A DNA stretch of 37,685 nucleotides. It comes from Opitutia bacterium. GTDB taxonomy: Bacteria > Verrucomicrobiota > Verrucomicrobiia > Opitutales > Opitutaceae. The position numbers and the translations under genes are program-made. The notes below the pieces were generated by a model. The model saw only the letters and a program-made list of their open reading frames with translations. It did no database searches and was not told the DNA's origin. The stretch is taken from the NCBI GenBank assembly GCA_947449835.1, contig CANFSZ010000022.1, forward strand, positions 1-37,685, written 5' to 3'. Of this stretch, positions 16,445-26,731 are shown one piece after another; positions within the stretch are counted from its first letter, which is position 1, and every line of letters starts with the position of its first letter.

Positions 16445-17647
16445 ATGACCTTAATTCCACCCGTCACTCCTGCGCCCGCGGTCGCCCCCGTGCCTGCGCT
16501 CAAGCTCAAGGCCAACGTGAAACCGCGCGTGGTGCAGGGTCACCCATGGGTGTTTACGAATGAGATCGAGGGATTGATCGGCGCCGAGCACGACGGCACC
16601 GCGATCGAGTGTCGTGACCGGACGGGACGTTTCATCGGCACGGGTATTTATAACAGCAAGTCGCAGATCGTTTGGCGCCGTTTGAGCCGTAATCGCATCA
16701 CACTCGATGCGGCTTGGATTCGCGGCGCACTCGAACGCGCGCTCGCCCGCCGCGCCCCCGGCACCGCCCGACGACTCGTGTGGTCGGAGTCGGATGAATT
16801 ACCTGGTTTAGTCGTGGATCAATTTGGCGATGCCCTCGTCGTGCAGATTCAAACGCTCGCGCTCGATCGGATGACTCCAGTGATTAGCGATCTGCTCGCA
16901 GAGTTGTTGAAGCCAGCAGAAATTATTTTCCGTAACGACGCCAACATCCGCCGCCTTGAAGGTTTGCCGTTGGAAACGCACACGCGCTCCGGTCAACCGT
17001 GGGCGCCGCGTTGGGTGAACATCGAGGGCGTCGAGTATTGGCTCGATTTGGAATCAGGTCAAAAAACCGGTTTCTACCTCGACCAGCGCGCGCAGCATCC
17101 GCTCGTGGCGAAATTTTGCGCCGGCAAGCGCGTGCTTGATGCGTTCTGTAATCAAGGGCCGTTCGCTTTGCATGCGGCGCGCGCGGGCGCGGCTTACGTG
17201 CTCGGGCTCGATAGCTCCGAAGAGGCGATCGCCGCGGCGCGGCGCAATGCCGAACACAACGGCGTGAAAGCTGAGTTTGTCGCGGCTAATGTTTTCGACT
17301 GGTTCAACGACGAGGCTCGCTCAACTGAGACGCCGTGGGATGTGATCGTGCTCGATCCGCCGCCCTTCGCCAAATCGAAGAGTGCGTTGCCCGGAGCCTT
17401 GCGCGGTTACAAGGAGCTCAACCTCCGGGCGCTGAAAGCACTCGCCCCCGGCGGCGTGTTGGCGACGTACACGTGCTCGCATCACATGCAGGATGCGGAG
17501 TTACGCTCCGTGCTCGCTGAGGCGGCCGCCGATGCGCGCCGTCGCGTGCAGGTGCTGGAATTCTGTCATCAACCGCCGGATCATCCGGTGTTGCTGACGA
17601 TGCCCGAGAGCGAATACCTGCGCGGCTACATCGTGCGCGTCGAGTGA
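16445..17647 (+). CDS. RlmI-type class I SAM-dependent rRNA (cytosine-5) methyltransferase
   Basis: This 400-residue protein has an N-terminal PUA-like domain (about 20-100, VVQGHPWVFTNEIEG), a central RlmI-like domain (SDELPGLVVDQFGD, GQKTGFYLDQR) and a C-terminal Rossmann methyltransferase: VLDAFCNQGPFALHAARAGA for SAM binding and VLDPPPFAKSK as the catalytic loop region. RlmI makes m5C in 23S rRNA; related proteins act on other rRNA sites, so the exact position is open. The frame can start 6 codons earlier at 16427, but ATG 16445 has a GAGG about 5 bases upstream. The first about 18 residues are Pro/Ala-rich. It ends 13 bp before a convergent gene. Confidence 0.88.
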   Translation: MTLIPPVTPAPAVAPVPALKLKANVKPRVVQGHPWVFTNEIEGLIGAEHDGTAIECRDRTGRFIGTGIYNSKSQIVWRRLSRNRITLDAAWIRGALERALARRAPGTARRLVWSESDELPGLVVDQFGDALVVQIQTLALDRMTPVISDLLAELLKPAEIIFRNDANIRRLEGLPLETHTRSGQPWAPRWVNIEGVEYWLDLESGQKTGFYLDQRAQHPLVAKFCAGKRVLDAFCNQGPFALHAARAGAAYVLGLDSSEEAIAAARRNAEHNGVKAEFVAANVFDWFNDEARSTETPWDVIVLDPPPFAKSKSALPGALRGYKELNLRALKALAPGGVLATYTCSHHMQDAELRSVLAEAAADARRRVQVLEFCHQPPDHPVLLTMPESEYLRGYIVRVE

Positions 17648-17660
17648 CGCGCCGGCGTTT

Positions 17661-18368
17661 TTAGCGCAGCGCGCTTTCCAAGTCGCGACGGAGTGAGCGG
17701 ATTTGTTCGAGCTCTTTGCGGAGCTCGTCTTTTTGCTCCTTCGTTTTCGCGTAGGCGATCGCTTCGAGGATGTCGCGTTCGGATTCCATCAGGCTGACGC
17801 GTTCTTTGGCGACGGTCTCGCGCTGTTTGGTCGATTCACCGCCGAAAATTTTGAGCGCTTTGTTGGGTTCGTTTAACGCGCGGTCCAGATCGGTGGATTT
17901 GGTCTTTTGTTTTTCGCGGGCGATGTCGCGCTCCTGCTCGAAGACTTCGCGTTCGATTTCGGTGACGCGGCCGCGGCGGACTTCGACCTTGGGCAACACA
18001 TCGGCGGCTTCGCTTTTGGATTTTGCGAGGTCGTTGGGGTTTTCGGCTTTTGTGTCGGCGGGTGCGGCCGCCGTAGGGGCGGTACCATTGGCGGACAAGG
18101 CGGCGGGGAGATCGGTGCGCGGCGTGGCCGTTTCGGTGATGGGTTTAGCGACGACTTTGGCTTTGAGATGCTCGGCGCGACGGGCGCGGATCATGGCCTC
18201 GGTCACGGCGGGAGCGGGCGCTTGCGCCGCGGTAGTGGCAGGAGCGCTTGCGCTCGTAGCGGTGGCCTCGGGCGCGGGCGCGGGGGCGACGGGGGTGGAT
18301 TCGGCGGCGCGGGTGCCACCAGTCAAAGCGGCGGTAAGCAGCGTGATTCGAAGGAGGTGCGCGTTCAT
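17661..18368 (-). CDS. Small exported Ala/Pro-rich coiled-coil protein, function unknown
   Basis: This 235-residue protein starts with a short signal peptide (MNAHLLRITLLTAALTGGTRAAES; cleavage probably after TRA or RAA). Residues 25-60 are Ala/Pro/Thr-rich and probably disordered, with a second low-complexity stretch around 90-125. The C-terminal part from about 125 is strongly charged and heptad-like (EIEREVFEQERDIAREKQK, then ERVSLMESERDILEAI and KDELRKELEQIRSLRRDLE), predicting coiled coil. It is likely periplasmic or envelope-associated. No family recognised. It lies downstream of enolase on the same strand but beyond the enolase terminator, so it should have its own promoter in the 80-bp gap. 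Confidence 0.72.
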   Translation of the reverse strand: MNAHLLRITLLTAALTGGTRAAESTPVAPAPAPEATATSASAPATTAAQAPAPAVTEAMIRARRAEHLKAKVVAKPITETATPRTDLPAALSANGTAPTAAAPADTKAENPNDLAKSKSEAADVLPKVEVRRGRVTEIEREVFEQERDIAREKQKTKSTDLDRALNEPNKALKIFGGESTKQRETVAKERVSLMESERDILEAIAYAKTKEQKDELRKELEQIRSLRRDLESALR

Positions 18369-18448
18369 CTGAGGGGAGCTTTATCCGGTTCGGCTCGGGC
18401 GTCGAGGGGATAGAGCGGAGACGCGCGGTGGGGCCTTGGGTTCCGCGC

Positions 18449-18486
18449 AAAAAAAAGACCGGGCCCAATAACCGTGGGCCCGGTCT
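18449..18486 (-). terminator. Rho-independent terminator of eno
   Basis: AGACCGGGCCCA at 18456-18467 pairs perfectly with TGGGCCCGGTCT at 18475-18486 around a 7-base loop. On the minus strand the 12-bp GC-rich stem is followed by a run of eight T (A run 18449-18456 on the plus strand). It lies 20 bp after the eno stop codon and points the right way for eno. It separates eno from the small exported protein gene. Confidence 0.95.
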
Positions 18487-18506
18487 GAATGTGGCAAAGC
18501 TCGAAC

Positions 18507-19889
<1,383 letters not shown>

Positions 19890-22799
19890 TTACTTCGCGG
19901 CGGCGGCTTTGGCGACGGGAAGGACGGTGACGCGGAAGGCTTTGGCCGCCGGGAAATAGAGTTTGGCCAAGGCGGTCAGCTCTTCGGCTTTCATGCCTTC
20001 GATGTCGGCGAGGCGCGTGCGGGACCATTCGAGGACTTCGGGTTTTTCCTGCGCGCGACTTAGGACGGAGCTGAGCCAATAATTATTATTGCGCAGGCTT
20101 TCGCGGGTCGAGGTGAGAACGGGTTGTTTGGCGCGTTCGAGTTCCTCGGCGGTTACGCCGTTGGTGGCGAGATCGGCGGCGAGGGCGATGACGACGTCGG
20201 AAATTTCCTTGGCCTTGGCGGGTTCGACGGTGACTTGCGCGGCGAAGAAACCGTAGCCGGGATAATTTTCGCTCGGCGAGCTTCCGGCGGAGGGGCTGTA
20301 GGCGCCACCGAGTTCTTCGCGGACTTTGACGCGGAGGCGGTCGCTGAGCACGTTGGCCAACATGGAGAGGCGCCGGGTGCGTTTCACCTCGAGGGCGTCG
20401 GTCGAGGGCCAGAAGAGTGCGACGAGGCCTTTGGGGATTTCGGTTTCGACGGTGTAGTTTTTCGTGAAAGATTCAGTGGGGAAGGAGACGTTGCGCAGCT
20501 CGGCGTGAGCGGATCGCGGGGCGCGCGCGGGCAAGGCGCCGAGGGTTTTGCCGACGACGGCGATGGTGGCTTCGAGGTCGAAGTCGCCGACGACGGCAAT
20601 TTCAATGGGGCCGGTGGCGAATTGCGGGGTGAGCCAAGCGCGGACCTCGGCGAGGGTGCGTTGGTTCATGACTTCCTGTGCAGGGGTGCCGAAGCGAGAG
20701 TCGCCGCTAGCCAGGAGGCTTAAGACTTCGAGATTGATCGGGCCGGAGGGAGTATGGGCGAGCTGCAGATACATTTGCTCCATGCGCTTGGCCGCTTGGC
20801 GCGCCGATTCTGCGCGGTAGCCGGGATCGGTGATGTGCGCGGCGATGAGTTGGAGCTCGAGCAGTAGGTCCTCACGGTTGGTGGCGCCGCTTAAAATAAA
20901 GGCGTCACCGGCGATGCCGAAACCGGCGCCGACGGTTTTGCCGGCGAGGATGCGGCGGAGTTCGTCGCTGCTGTGTTTACCGAGGCCACCGGCGTTAAAA
21001 GTGCTGCCGGCGTAAGCGGTGAGGCCGGGTTGGGTTTTGGGCTCGGTCAATTGGCCGTCGCCGATGCGAACATTGACACGGATGCGGCTGGCTTCGAAGT
21101 CGGTGGGCTTGAGGTTGAGGCGAACGCCGTTGGCGAACGTGACCAAGGTGATGCCGAGGTCGGCTACGGTTTGGCGGGAGGCGACCGTGCCTGGCGCGCC
21201 GAAATCGGTGTAGGCCCACGCCGTATCGGTTTCGACGGCGGGAGCGGCGACTGCGATGGCGGCGGATTGGGCGTAAGCGGCGCTCAGTTGGGCGGTGGCT
21301 TCGGCGGCGGGGATATGGGCGTTGCCGGTGACGGAGACGTAGCGACCGGTATCGGGCCACGCCGCACGAAGGCCCGCGAGACAGTCGGTGGGGGTGATTT
21401 TTTCGAGGGCGGGTTTGTAGAGCGCGAGATCGGCGGCGGGGTGGGTGAAGACTTCGCGGTCGTTGAGGCTGGAGACGAGGCTGGAGGCGAGTTGGCCGGA
21501 GCGACGGGTGGGCGCGGTTTTTACCGCTTGCTCGAGGGAGTTGACGAAGTTGGCGGTGATCTCGCGCAGCTCAGCGGCGGAGAAACCATGGGCGAGGGCG
21601 CGGCGGAGTTCTTGATCGGCGACGCCGAGGGCAGCAGACCATTGATCGGCTTTGCAGGTGAGGTCGATCGAGGCCTCGCGGAATAAATCGTAACTCTCGT
21701 TTACGTTGGTGCGGCCGGCGCTGAACGGGGCGTTTTCTTTTTTGGCGAGGATCGCGAGACGGCGGTTAATGATGGCCGTGGCGAGGCTGCGAGGGAGATC
21801 CGCGAGACGCTTGGCGGCGGTGTCGGCTTCAAAACCGCAAGGGGTGAGGGCGGAGATCGAAACTTCTGTAGCGGGAGCTTCAGGTTCGCTGTGGTAGAAA
21901 GCACGGATGCCCTTGAACGGAGCGACGCGACCGCGGTCCGGGGCGGGACGAGCCGGAGCGCGGGCCTTGAGGTTTGCGAAGGTGGCGGTGATGTTTTGCT
22001 CAAGGGCGGCGACGTCGAAATCGCCGACGGCTACGATTGTCGTGAGTTCGGGGCGATACCACGTGTTGTAAAAATCAACGAAGGCTTCGCGCGGGGCTTT
22101 TTCGATGACGGGCACCAAGCCGATGGGCAGACGTTTGGGCAGCAAAGTGTCGGCGAGGACGTACTCGAACTGCGCCACGAGCGTGCGAAAGCCGACAGAA
22201 TCGCGCGTGCGTTTTTCGCTCAGAATGATGCCGCGCTCTTTGTCGATTTCCGTCGGATTGAGGAGTAAGCCGCCGGCGTAATCGGCAAACACGCGCAAGC
22301 CCTCGGCGAGCGTGGGTGCGTCGGTCTTGGGCAGCTCAAGCATGTAAACGGTCTGGTCGAACGAGGTGAAAGCGTTGGTGTCGCCGCCGAAGCTCATGCC
22401 CATGCGTTGGAAAAATTCGACGAGCGTGCCCGCGGCGTAGTGTTCGCTGCCGTTGAAAGCCATGTGTTCGAGAAAGTGGGCGACGCCGCGCTGGGCTTCG
22501 GTTTCGTTAAACGAGCCGGCTCCGATGTGGAGACGAAGAGAGGCGCGATTTTTGGGCTCGTTGTTGTGGAGCAGCGCGTAGCGCACACCGTTGGGCAACG
22601 TGCCGAAGCGAATCGCCGGATCGGGGCTGAGGTCGCTGCCGACGTGAGCAAAGGCGGCGACGGAAAGCGTGGATGCAGTCTGCGTTTCAGGTGCGGATCG
22701 GAGTTGCGGCGAAAAAATCCCGGCGCTCAGAACTAAAGCGCAGGCGGCGAGGCGGGGAAAGTGGACTACGCTAAAGGGCGACGAGGGGAAAAGGCGCAT
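19890..22799 (-). CDS. M16-family zinc metallopeptidase (insulinase/pitrilysin type), exported
   Basis: This 969-residue protein has an N-terminal export signal (hydrophobic about 17-30, LAACALVLSAGIF; LAAC could also be a lipobox at Cys20). The first M16 domain carries the inverted zinc motif HFLEH (His108, Glu111, His112) and, downstream, EIDKERGIILSEKR supplying the third zinc ligand. The second half repeats the fold without the zinc site (the equivalent segment reads AYAGSTFNAGG), as normal for two-domain M16 peptidases. It is likely periplasmic and degrades peptides. ATG 22799 is preferred over an upstream TTG at 22814. Upstream, 22815-22949 has no gene; enolase follows downstream after 105 bp. 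Confidence 0.9.
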   Translation of the reverse strand: MRLFPSSPFSVVHFPRLAACALVLSAGIFSPQLRSAPETQTASTLSVAAFAHVGSDLSPDPAIRFGTLPNGVRYALLHNNEPKNRASLRLHIGAGSFNETEAQRGVAHFLEHMAFNGSEHYAAGTLVEFFQRMGMSFGGDTNAFTSFDQTVYMLELPKTDAPTLAEGLRVFADYAGGLLLNPTEIDKERGIILSEKRTRDSVGFRTLVAQFEYVLADTLLPKRLPIGLVPVIEKAPREAFVDFYNTWYRPELTTIVAVGDFDVAALEQNITATFANLKARAPARPAPDRGRVAPFKGIRAFYHSEPEAPATEVSISALTPCGFEADTAAKRLADLPRSLATAIINRRLAILAKKENAPFSAGRTNVNESYDLFREASIDLTCKADQWSAALGVADQELRRALAHGFSAAELREITANFVNSLEQAVKTAPTRRSGQLASSLVSSLNDREVFTHPAADLALYKPALEKITPTDCLAGLRAAWPDTGRYVSVTGNAHIPAAEATAQLSAAYAQSAAIAVAAPAVETDTAWAYTDFGAPGTVASRQTVADLGITLVTFANGVRLNLKPTDFEASRIRVNVRIGDGQLTEPKTQPGLTAYAGSTFNAGGLGKHSSDELRRILAGKTVGAGFGIAGDAFILSGATNREDLLLELQLIAAHITDPGYRAESARQAAKRMEQMYLQLAHTPSGPINLEVLSLLASGDSRFGTPAQEVMNQRTLAEVRAWLTPQFATGPIEIAVVGDFDLEATIAVVGKTLGALPARAPRSAHAELRNVSFPTESFTKNYTVETEIPKGLVALFWPSTDALEVKRTRRLSMLANVLSDRLRVKVREELGGAYSPSAGSSPSENYPGYGFFAAQVTVEPAKAKEISDVVIALAADLATNGVTAEELERAKQPVLTSTRESLRNNNYWLSSVLSRAQEKPEVLEWSRTRLADIEGMKAEELTALAKLYFPAAKAFRVTVLPVAKAAAAK

Positions 22800-22864
22800 G
22801 GGTTGACGCTGCAATTTTGCGACAGAGAAGAAAGGGTAAAATTACAAACTGAAGGACGCGTGCT

Positions 22865-22883
22865 GTGAGATAGTGAGATAGTG
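22865..22883. repeat. Short tandem repeat GTGAGATA
   Basis: The 8-base unit GTGAGATA occurs twice in tandem and is followed by GTG, inside the 150-bp divergent gap between the M16 peptidase and waaA. It is too short to assign a role; it could be a pair of binding half-sites or chance. Confidence 0.3.
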
Positions 22884-22949
22884 CGGGATAACGAGAACCA
22901 CGGAGACTTACTAGGCTGAGTAAAAAAAGCCGCCGGATCGAACCTGCGC

Positions 22950-24275
22950 TTGCGCGGGGCGGTGGGTTTGGCTGAGTGCTTGGCGGTGCTCTGGCTTTAT
23001 CGAATCCTTTTTCCCTTGGCGTTGTGCCTCGCGCTGCCCGCATATTTCCGGCGGGCGTGGCGTCGGGGTGGCTTGCGCGAAAAATTCGGCGAGCGCTTGG
23101 GCGCGCATCCCTGGCAACGGCGGGCGGGGCGGAGCGGACCGTTGATTTGGTTGCAGGCGGTGAGCGTGGGCGAAGTGCTCGCGATCGCGCCGTTGCTCGA
23201 ACAACTGCAACGCGCGGGTGTTCTGGTTTACCTCACGACGACGACGAGCACGGGCTACAAAATCGCCGCCGAGCGGTATGGGCCTTGGGTGGTTGGCGTC
23301 GGGTATTTTCCGGTGGATGCTTGGCCGATCGCGGCGCGCGCGTGGCGGCGGATTGATCCGGATATGGTAATTTTAACCGAGGGCGAGCGCTGGCCGGAAC
23401 ATCTCCAACAGGCGAAACGCCGTGGGGTGCCAGTGATCGCGATCAACGCGCGGCTCTCGGATCGGAGTTTTCGGCGTATGCAATGGTTTCGGCCGGCGGC
23501 GCGGCTCATGTTGGCCGGCGTGGACCGGTGGTTGTGCGGGTCGTCGCAGGATGCGGCGCGCTTGCGCGATCTCGGCGTGGCGGATGCAGCCTTGGTGACG
23601 ACGGGGAACTTGAAATTTGACGTGGCTATCCCGCGCCTCGCGCCAGCAGAGTGGGACGCGTTGCGGCGCGAGTTGGGGTTGCCCGCGGGACTTGTTTTGC
23701 TCGGCTCTTCCACTTGGCCCGGCGAAGAAGCGGCGATGATCGAGGTATTGAAGGCGATGCGGGCCGGCGGACTCGGAGGCTCGCTGTTGCTGGTACCGCG
23801 GCACGCGGAGCGGCGCGGAGAGATCGAGCGTATACTCGTGAAAAGCGGACTGCGGTTTCATTTTCGCTCGCAAGGGCAGGCCGCGGGTGAGGTCGATGTG
23901 AGCGTCGCCGACACGACGGGCGAATTGCGCCGGCTCACGCAGGTGGCGGATTTGGTTTTCGTCGGGAAAAGCCTCCCGCCGCACACGGAAGGACAGACGC
24001 CGCTCGAGGCGGCGGCGTTGGGGCGGGCGATTGTGCTCGGCTCAGGGATGAGCAACTTTCGCGTGATTGCCCATGAACTCATCGAGGCCGGGGCGGCGGT
24101 GCGGGTCGATTCGGTGGAGCAATTGGTGTCGACGGCGCTAGGCGTGTTGACTGAGTCAGGCCGGCGAGAGCAACTCGCGCAGGCCGCGGCGGCTTGGCAT
24201 GCGCGCAATGCCGGCGCGGTGGCGCGCACCTTCGCAATCATCCAAGCGGAGCTCGCGCGTCGTCCCGCCGCTTAG
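22950..24275 (+). CDS. waaA: 3-deoxy-D-manno-octulosonic acid (Kdo) transferase
   Basis: This protein of about 441 residues belongs to glycosyltransferase family 30, which transfers Kdo from CMP-Kdo to lipid A precursor, so the organism makes LPS. It starts with a membrane-anchor segment (LAVLWLYRILFPLALCLALPAYF), then LIWLQAVSVGEVLAIAPLL (general-base Glu region), LTTTTSTGYKIAAERYG, ILTEGERWPEHL, INARLSDRSF, TGNLKFD and, in the C-terminal domain, VFVGKSLPPHTEGQTPLEAAALG. The usual motif ETELWPN reads TEGERWPEH here. No ATG exists at the 5' end; TTG 22950 and several GTG/TTG codons within the next 36 bases are possible starts. Its stop overlaps the stop of the convergent DUF1275 gene by 4 bp. 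Confidence 0.9.
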   Translation: MRGAVGLAECLAVLWLYRILFPLALCLALPAYFRRAWRRGGLREKFGERLGAHPWQRRAGRSGPLIWLQAVSVGEVLAIAPLLEQLQRAGVLVYLTTTTSTGYKIAAERYGPWVVGVGYFPVDAWPIAARAWRRIDPDMVILTEGERWPEHLQQAKRRGVPVIAINARLSDRSFRRMQWFRPAARLMLAGVDRWLCGSSQDAARLRDLGVADAALVTTGNLKFDVAIPRLAPAEWDALRRELGLPAGLVLLGSSTWPGEEAAMIEVLKAMRAGGLGGSLLLVPRHAERRGEIERILVKSGLRFHFRSQGQAAGEVDVSVADTTGELRRLTQVADLVFVGKSLPPHTEGQTPLEAAALGRAIVLGSGMSNFRVIAHELIEAGAAVRVDSVEQLVSTALGVLTESGRREQLAQAAAAWHARNAGAVARTFAIIQAELARRPAA

Positions 24276-24958
24276 GCGCGGACGCGCGGGTGGTGCCGCA
24301 ACTGATAAACGCTGTAAGCGACAGCCGCGACCCCGGTGCCAGTGGCCGGGATGAAAAGGGTAGCGTAGGCGTATGTTTCAAAAAAATACGCACCGACGAT
24401 GCCGCCGCAGAGAAATCCGCTGATGATGATCAAACAGAGGCTGCTTCGGCGGGTGTTGACGGGTAGTCCGCGCAGCCGGTGGCCGATAAAAATACCTAAG
24501 TCCGTAAACATGCCGGAGACGTGCGTGGTGCGCACGACCGAGCCGCTGTAAGTGGTGGCCATGGCGTTTTGCAGCCCGCAAGCGCAGGAGGCGAAATAAT
24601 CTCCGAGGTGGTTTTGGTGGTTGAGCAACGGAACCGCGAGGGCGAGGAGCGCCGATTCGAGCGCGAGGGCGAGGCCGTAGCTGTGTCCGAGTTTGAGGGT
24701 CGAGTCTTGAATGATAAATCCGCTGAGAGCGGTGCCGGCGACGAAGGAAACGATCACGGCCAACAAGTGCAGTGCGTGGGCGCCTCGGGAGGTACCGAGT
24801 GCGGCGCCGAGTAGCGAGGTCGTGCCCGTGAGATGTGTGATCGCTTGATGCTCGAAACCGAGCAGGCCCACGACGTTTACGATGCCCGCAAAAAAAGCCA
24901 GCGCCCAAGCTCCCGTCCAAACCCAACGTGGGAGTTGGTTGATCATGCCCACAATCAT
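24272..24958 (-). CDS. DUF1275 (YoaK family) inner-membrane protein
   Basis: This 228-residue protein has about six hydrophobic segments (for example WALAFFAGIVNVVGLLGF, LLAVIVSFVAGTALSGFII, LALALESALLALAVPLL, LCLIIISGFLCGGIVGAYF). The family blocks GFEHQAITHLTGTTS, QNAMATTYSGSVVRTTHVSG and TDLGIFIG are typical of DUF1275. The function of the family is unknown; it is often called a putative transporter. It is the last gene of the minus-strand lipid operon, 34 bp after the PlcP-like gene, so an involvement in envelope lipid physiology is possible but is inference from position. Two ATG codons near the start (24958 and 12 bases later) are both usable. Confidence 0.85.
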   Translation of the reverse strand: MIVGMINQLPRWVWTGAWALAFFAGIVNVVGLLGFEHQAITHLTGTTSLLGAALGTSRGAHALHLLAVIVSFVAGTALSGFIIQDSTLKLGHSYGLALALESALLALAVPLLNHQNHLGDYFASCACGLQNAMATTYSGSVVRTTHVSGMFTDLGIFIGHRLRGLPVNTRRSSLCLIIISGFLCGGIVGAYFFETYAYATLFIPATGTGVAAVAYSVYQLRHHPRVRA

Positions 24959-24992
24959 ATGTGGGCCGGTTGTTTTCGCGAATTGTTTCTAG

Positions 24993-25790
24993 TCAGGCGG
25001 GGATGAGTTCGGATTCCGGCGTTTCTTCGCTGGGGAGCGGGAAGTCGCGTAAGAAGTCATTGTAATGAATTAATTCAAAGCGCCCGTCGTGGTGTTCGAC
25101 AATGGCGGTGAGCGACTCAACCCAGTCGCCGCTGTTGAGGTAATGGATATCGCCGAGCATTTTATCGGCCGCGGTGTGGATGTGGCCGCACATGACGCCC
25201 AAGCAGTCGCGTGATTTGGCCAGCGCGGCGATGTGTTCCTCGAAATTGGAGACGTGGTTCACGGCTGATTTCACCCGAGCTTTGATGGCTTTGCTGAGTG
25301 ACCAATATTCGAGACCGCGCCACGCGCGCCAAAGGTTGTACGCGCGGTTGAGTTTGAGCAACGCACGGTAGCCCCAATCGCCGAGGTGGGCGAGCCAGAC
25401 GAAATTTTTCGTGACCGTGTCAAAGACGTCGCCGTGCAGTACGAGGTACCGGCCGCGCGGGCCTTCGTGAATGTGCTCCTCAACAATCGTGAGGTTTTCG
25501 AAATCAAGCGGCAGGAACTGCGTAAGAATATCGTCGTGATTGCCGCGGAGGTAGACGACTTGCGTGTCTTTCTTCTCGAGTTTTTTCAGTACGATGCGGA
25601 TGAAACGCGTGTGGGCTTTGGTCCAACTCCCGCCGCGCTGGAGTTGCCAACCGTCGATGATGTCGCCGTTGAGGATGAGTTTTTCGCAGCGCACGTGGCG
25701 CAGAAAATGGTTCACTTCGGCGGCTTTACTTTCGCTGGTGCCGAGGTGGACGTCGGATAGGATAACGGTACGGACGCGGAGCTTGTTCAT
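24993..25790 (-). CDS. PlcP/LpxH-like metallophosphoesterase (candidate phospholipase C)
   Basis: This 265-residue calcineurin-like phosphoesterase has Asp13/His15 (SDVHLG), Asp43 (NGDIIDGW), GNHDD at 83-87, His119 (VLHGDVFD) and GHIHT at 202-206, a complete dinuclear metal site. It is usually filed as UDP-2,3-diacylglucosamine diphosphatase (LpxH, COG2908). However, the HGDVFD block, the EYWSLSKAIKARVKSAVN helix, SNFEEHI and the NSGDWVESLTAIVEH ending match my recollection of PlcP, the phospholipase C that releases diacylglycerol from phospholipids in phosphate-starved alphaproteobacteria, better than that of LpxH. Its neighbours are lipid glycosyltransferases and a lipid kinase, which favours this reading. 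Its ATG overlaps the kinase stop by 4 bp. LpxH-like function remains possible. Confidence 0.82.
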   Translation of the reverse strand: MNKLRVRTVILSDVHLGTSESKAAEVNHFLRHVRCEKLILNGDIIDGWQLQRGGSWTKAHTRFIRIVLKKLEKKDTQVVYLRGNHDDILTQFLPLDFENLTIVEEHIHEGPRGRYLVLHGDVFDTVTKNFVWLAHLGDWGYRALLKLNRAYNLWRAWRGLEYWSLSKAIKARVKSAVNHVSNFEEHIAALAKSRDCLGVMCGHIHTAADKMLGDIHYLNSGDWVESLTAIVEHHDGRFELIHYNDFLRDFPLPSEETPESELIPA

Positions 25791-26731
25791 GGCAATTGAA
25801 GAGCGAACCCGGAGGGAGCGTGATCCTCGACGCAGGCTTGGGCGCGCGAGGTAAGCGGCACGAGGAGCCGCAAGCTTTGAGGGTGCACGCGGACTTCAAG
25901 GCGGGCGCCAGTCGCGTGCGTTTCCCCGTCGGTGTGGACGATGCCAGGGCCCGCGCGCTCGATGAGAAAACGGGAGCCACGGAAGCGCCGGACGGACGGG
26001 CTGTGATCGAGGTTACCGAGAAAAAGTCGGGCGCCTAGCCCAGCGGCACCGAGCAAACTGACGGGGCGGATGGCGATGAGATCGAGTTGGCCATCGTCGA
26101 CGCGGGCGCCGGGGGCGATGAAGGCGCGGTTGCCGTATTGGTCGGAGTTGGCGATGGCGAGGAGCAGGATATCGGTGGTCTCGGTGTGGCCGCCGAGGGT
26201 AATGCGACAGGTCTCGCTGCGACGTTGGCGGAATGCGGTCCAAGCGGTGCGGGCGTACGTGGGCAGACCGCGCGTGGTGAGGCGGTTGAAGCGCTCGCTC
26301 ACATCGGCATCGAGGCCGAAACCCATGGCGTTAAAAAAGGGGCGGCCGTTGACGGAGCCGGTATCAATGGCGGCGATCCGGCCCGTATCGTGCGCGGCGA
26401 GGTGCAAAGCCGCGAGCGGGGCGAGGGGAAGTCCGAGGTGAAGGGCCAGGCCGTTGCCCGAGCCGCAGGGAACGAGCGCGAGTGCGGCCGGCGTGTCGAT
26501 GAGCGCTTGGGCGACCTCGTTCATGGTGCCGTCGCCGCCGATGGCGACGATGCGTTGGCAACCGGCTTGCACGCCGTCACGGGCGAGGACGGTGGCGTGA
26601 CCAGGGCCTTCGGTTGGGTGAAGTTCGGCGTCGAGCGCTTGGCTGCGAATGAAGTCGCGTAATAGCGGCAACAGCCGAGCGCTGCGCGCATGCCGGCCCG
26701 AGACGGGGTTGAGTATGAAACGAATTTTCAT
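25787..26731 (-). CDS. Diacylglycerol/lipid kinase of the YegS/BmrU family
   Basis: This 314-residue protein has the DAG-kinase catalytic fold: ILNPVSGR near the N-terminus, the nucleotide-binding GGDGTMNEV starting at residue 65, PCGSGNGLALHLG and, in the C-terminal beta domain, FFNAMGFGLDADVSERFN. It should phosphorylate a lipid hydroxyl (diacylglycerol, or a sphingoid or ceramide-type lipid) at the inner membrane. Substrate cannot be read from the sequence. It overlaps the upstream glycosyltransferase and the downstream PlcP-like gene by 4 bp each, showing tight translational coupling within the lipid operon. That placement fits a role in returning diacylglycerol to phosphatidic acid, opposing or balancing glycosylation; this is inference. 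Confidence 0.88.
   Translation of the reverse strand: MKIRFILNPVSGRHARSARLLPLLRDFIRSQALDAELHPTEGPGHATVLARDGVQAGCQRIVAIGGDGTMNEVAQALIDTPAALALVPCGSGNGLALHLGLPLAPLAALHLAAHDTGRIAAIDTGSVNGRPFFNAMGFGLDADVSERFNRLTTRGLPTYARTAWTAFRQRRSETCRITLGGHTETTDILLLAIANSDQYGNRAFIAPGARVDDGQLDLIAIRPVSLLGAAGLGARLFLGNLDHSPSVRRFRGSRFLIERAGPGIVHTDGETHATGARLEVRVHPQSLRLLVPLTSRAQACVEDHAPSGFALQLP

Noticed and set aside
20973-21686. Gly-rich 237-codon plus-strand frame inside the M16 peptidase gene
   Set aside because: Shadow frame; the peptidase has intact motifs throughout on the minus strand.
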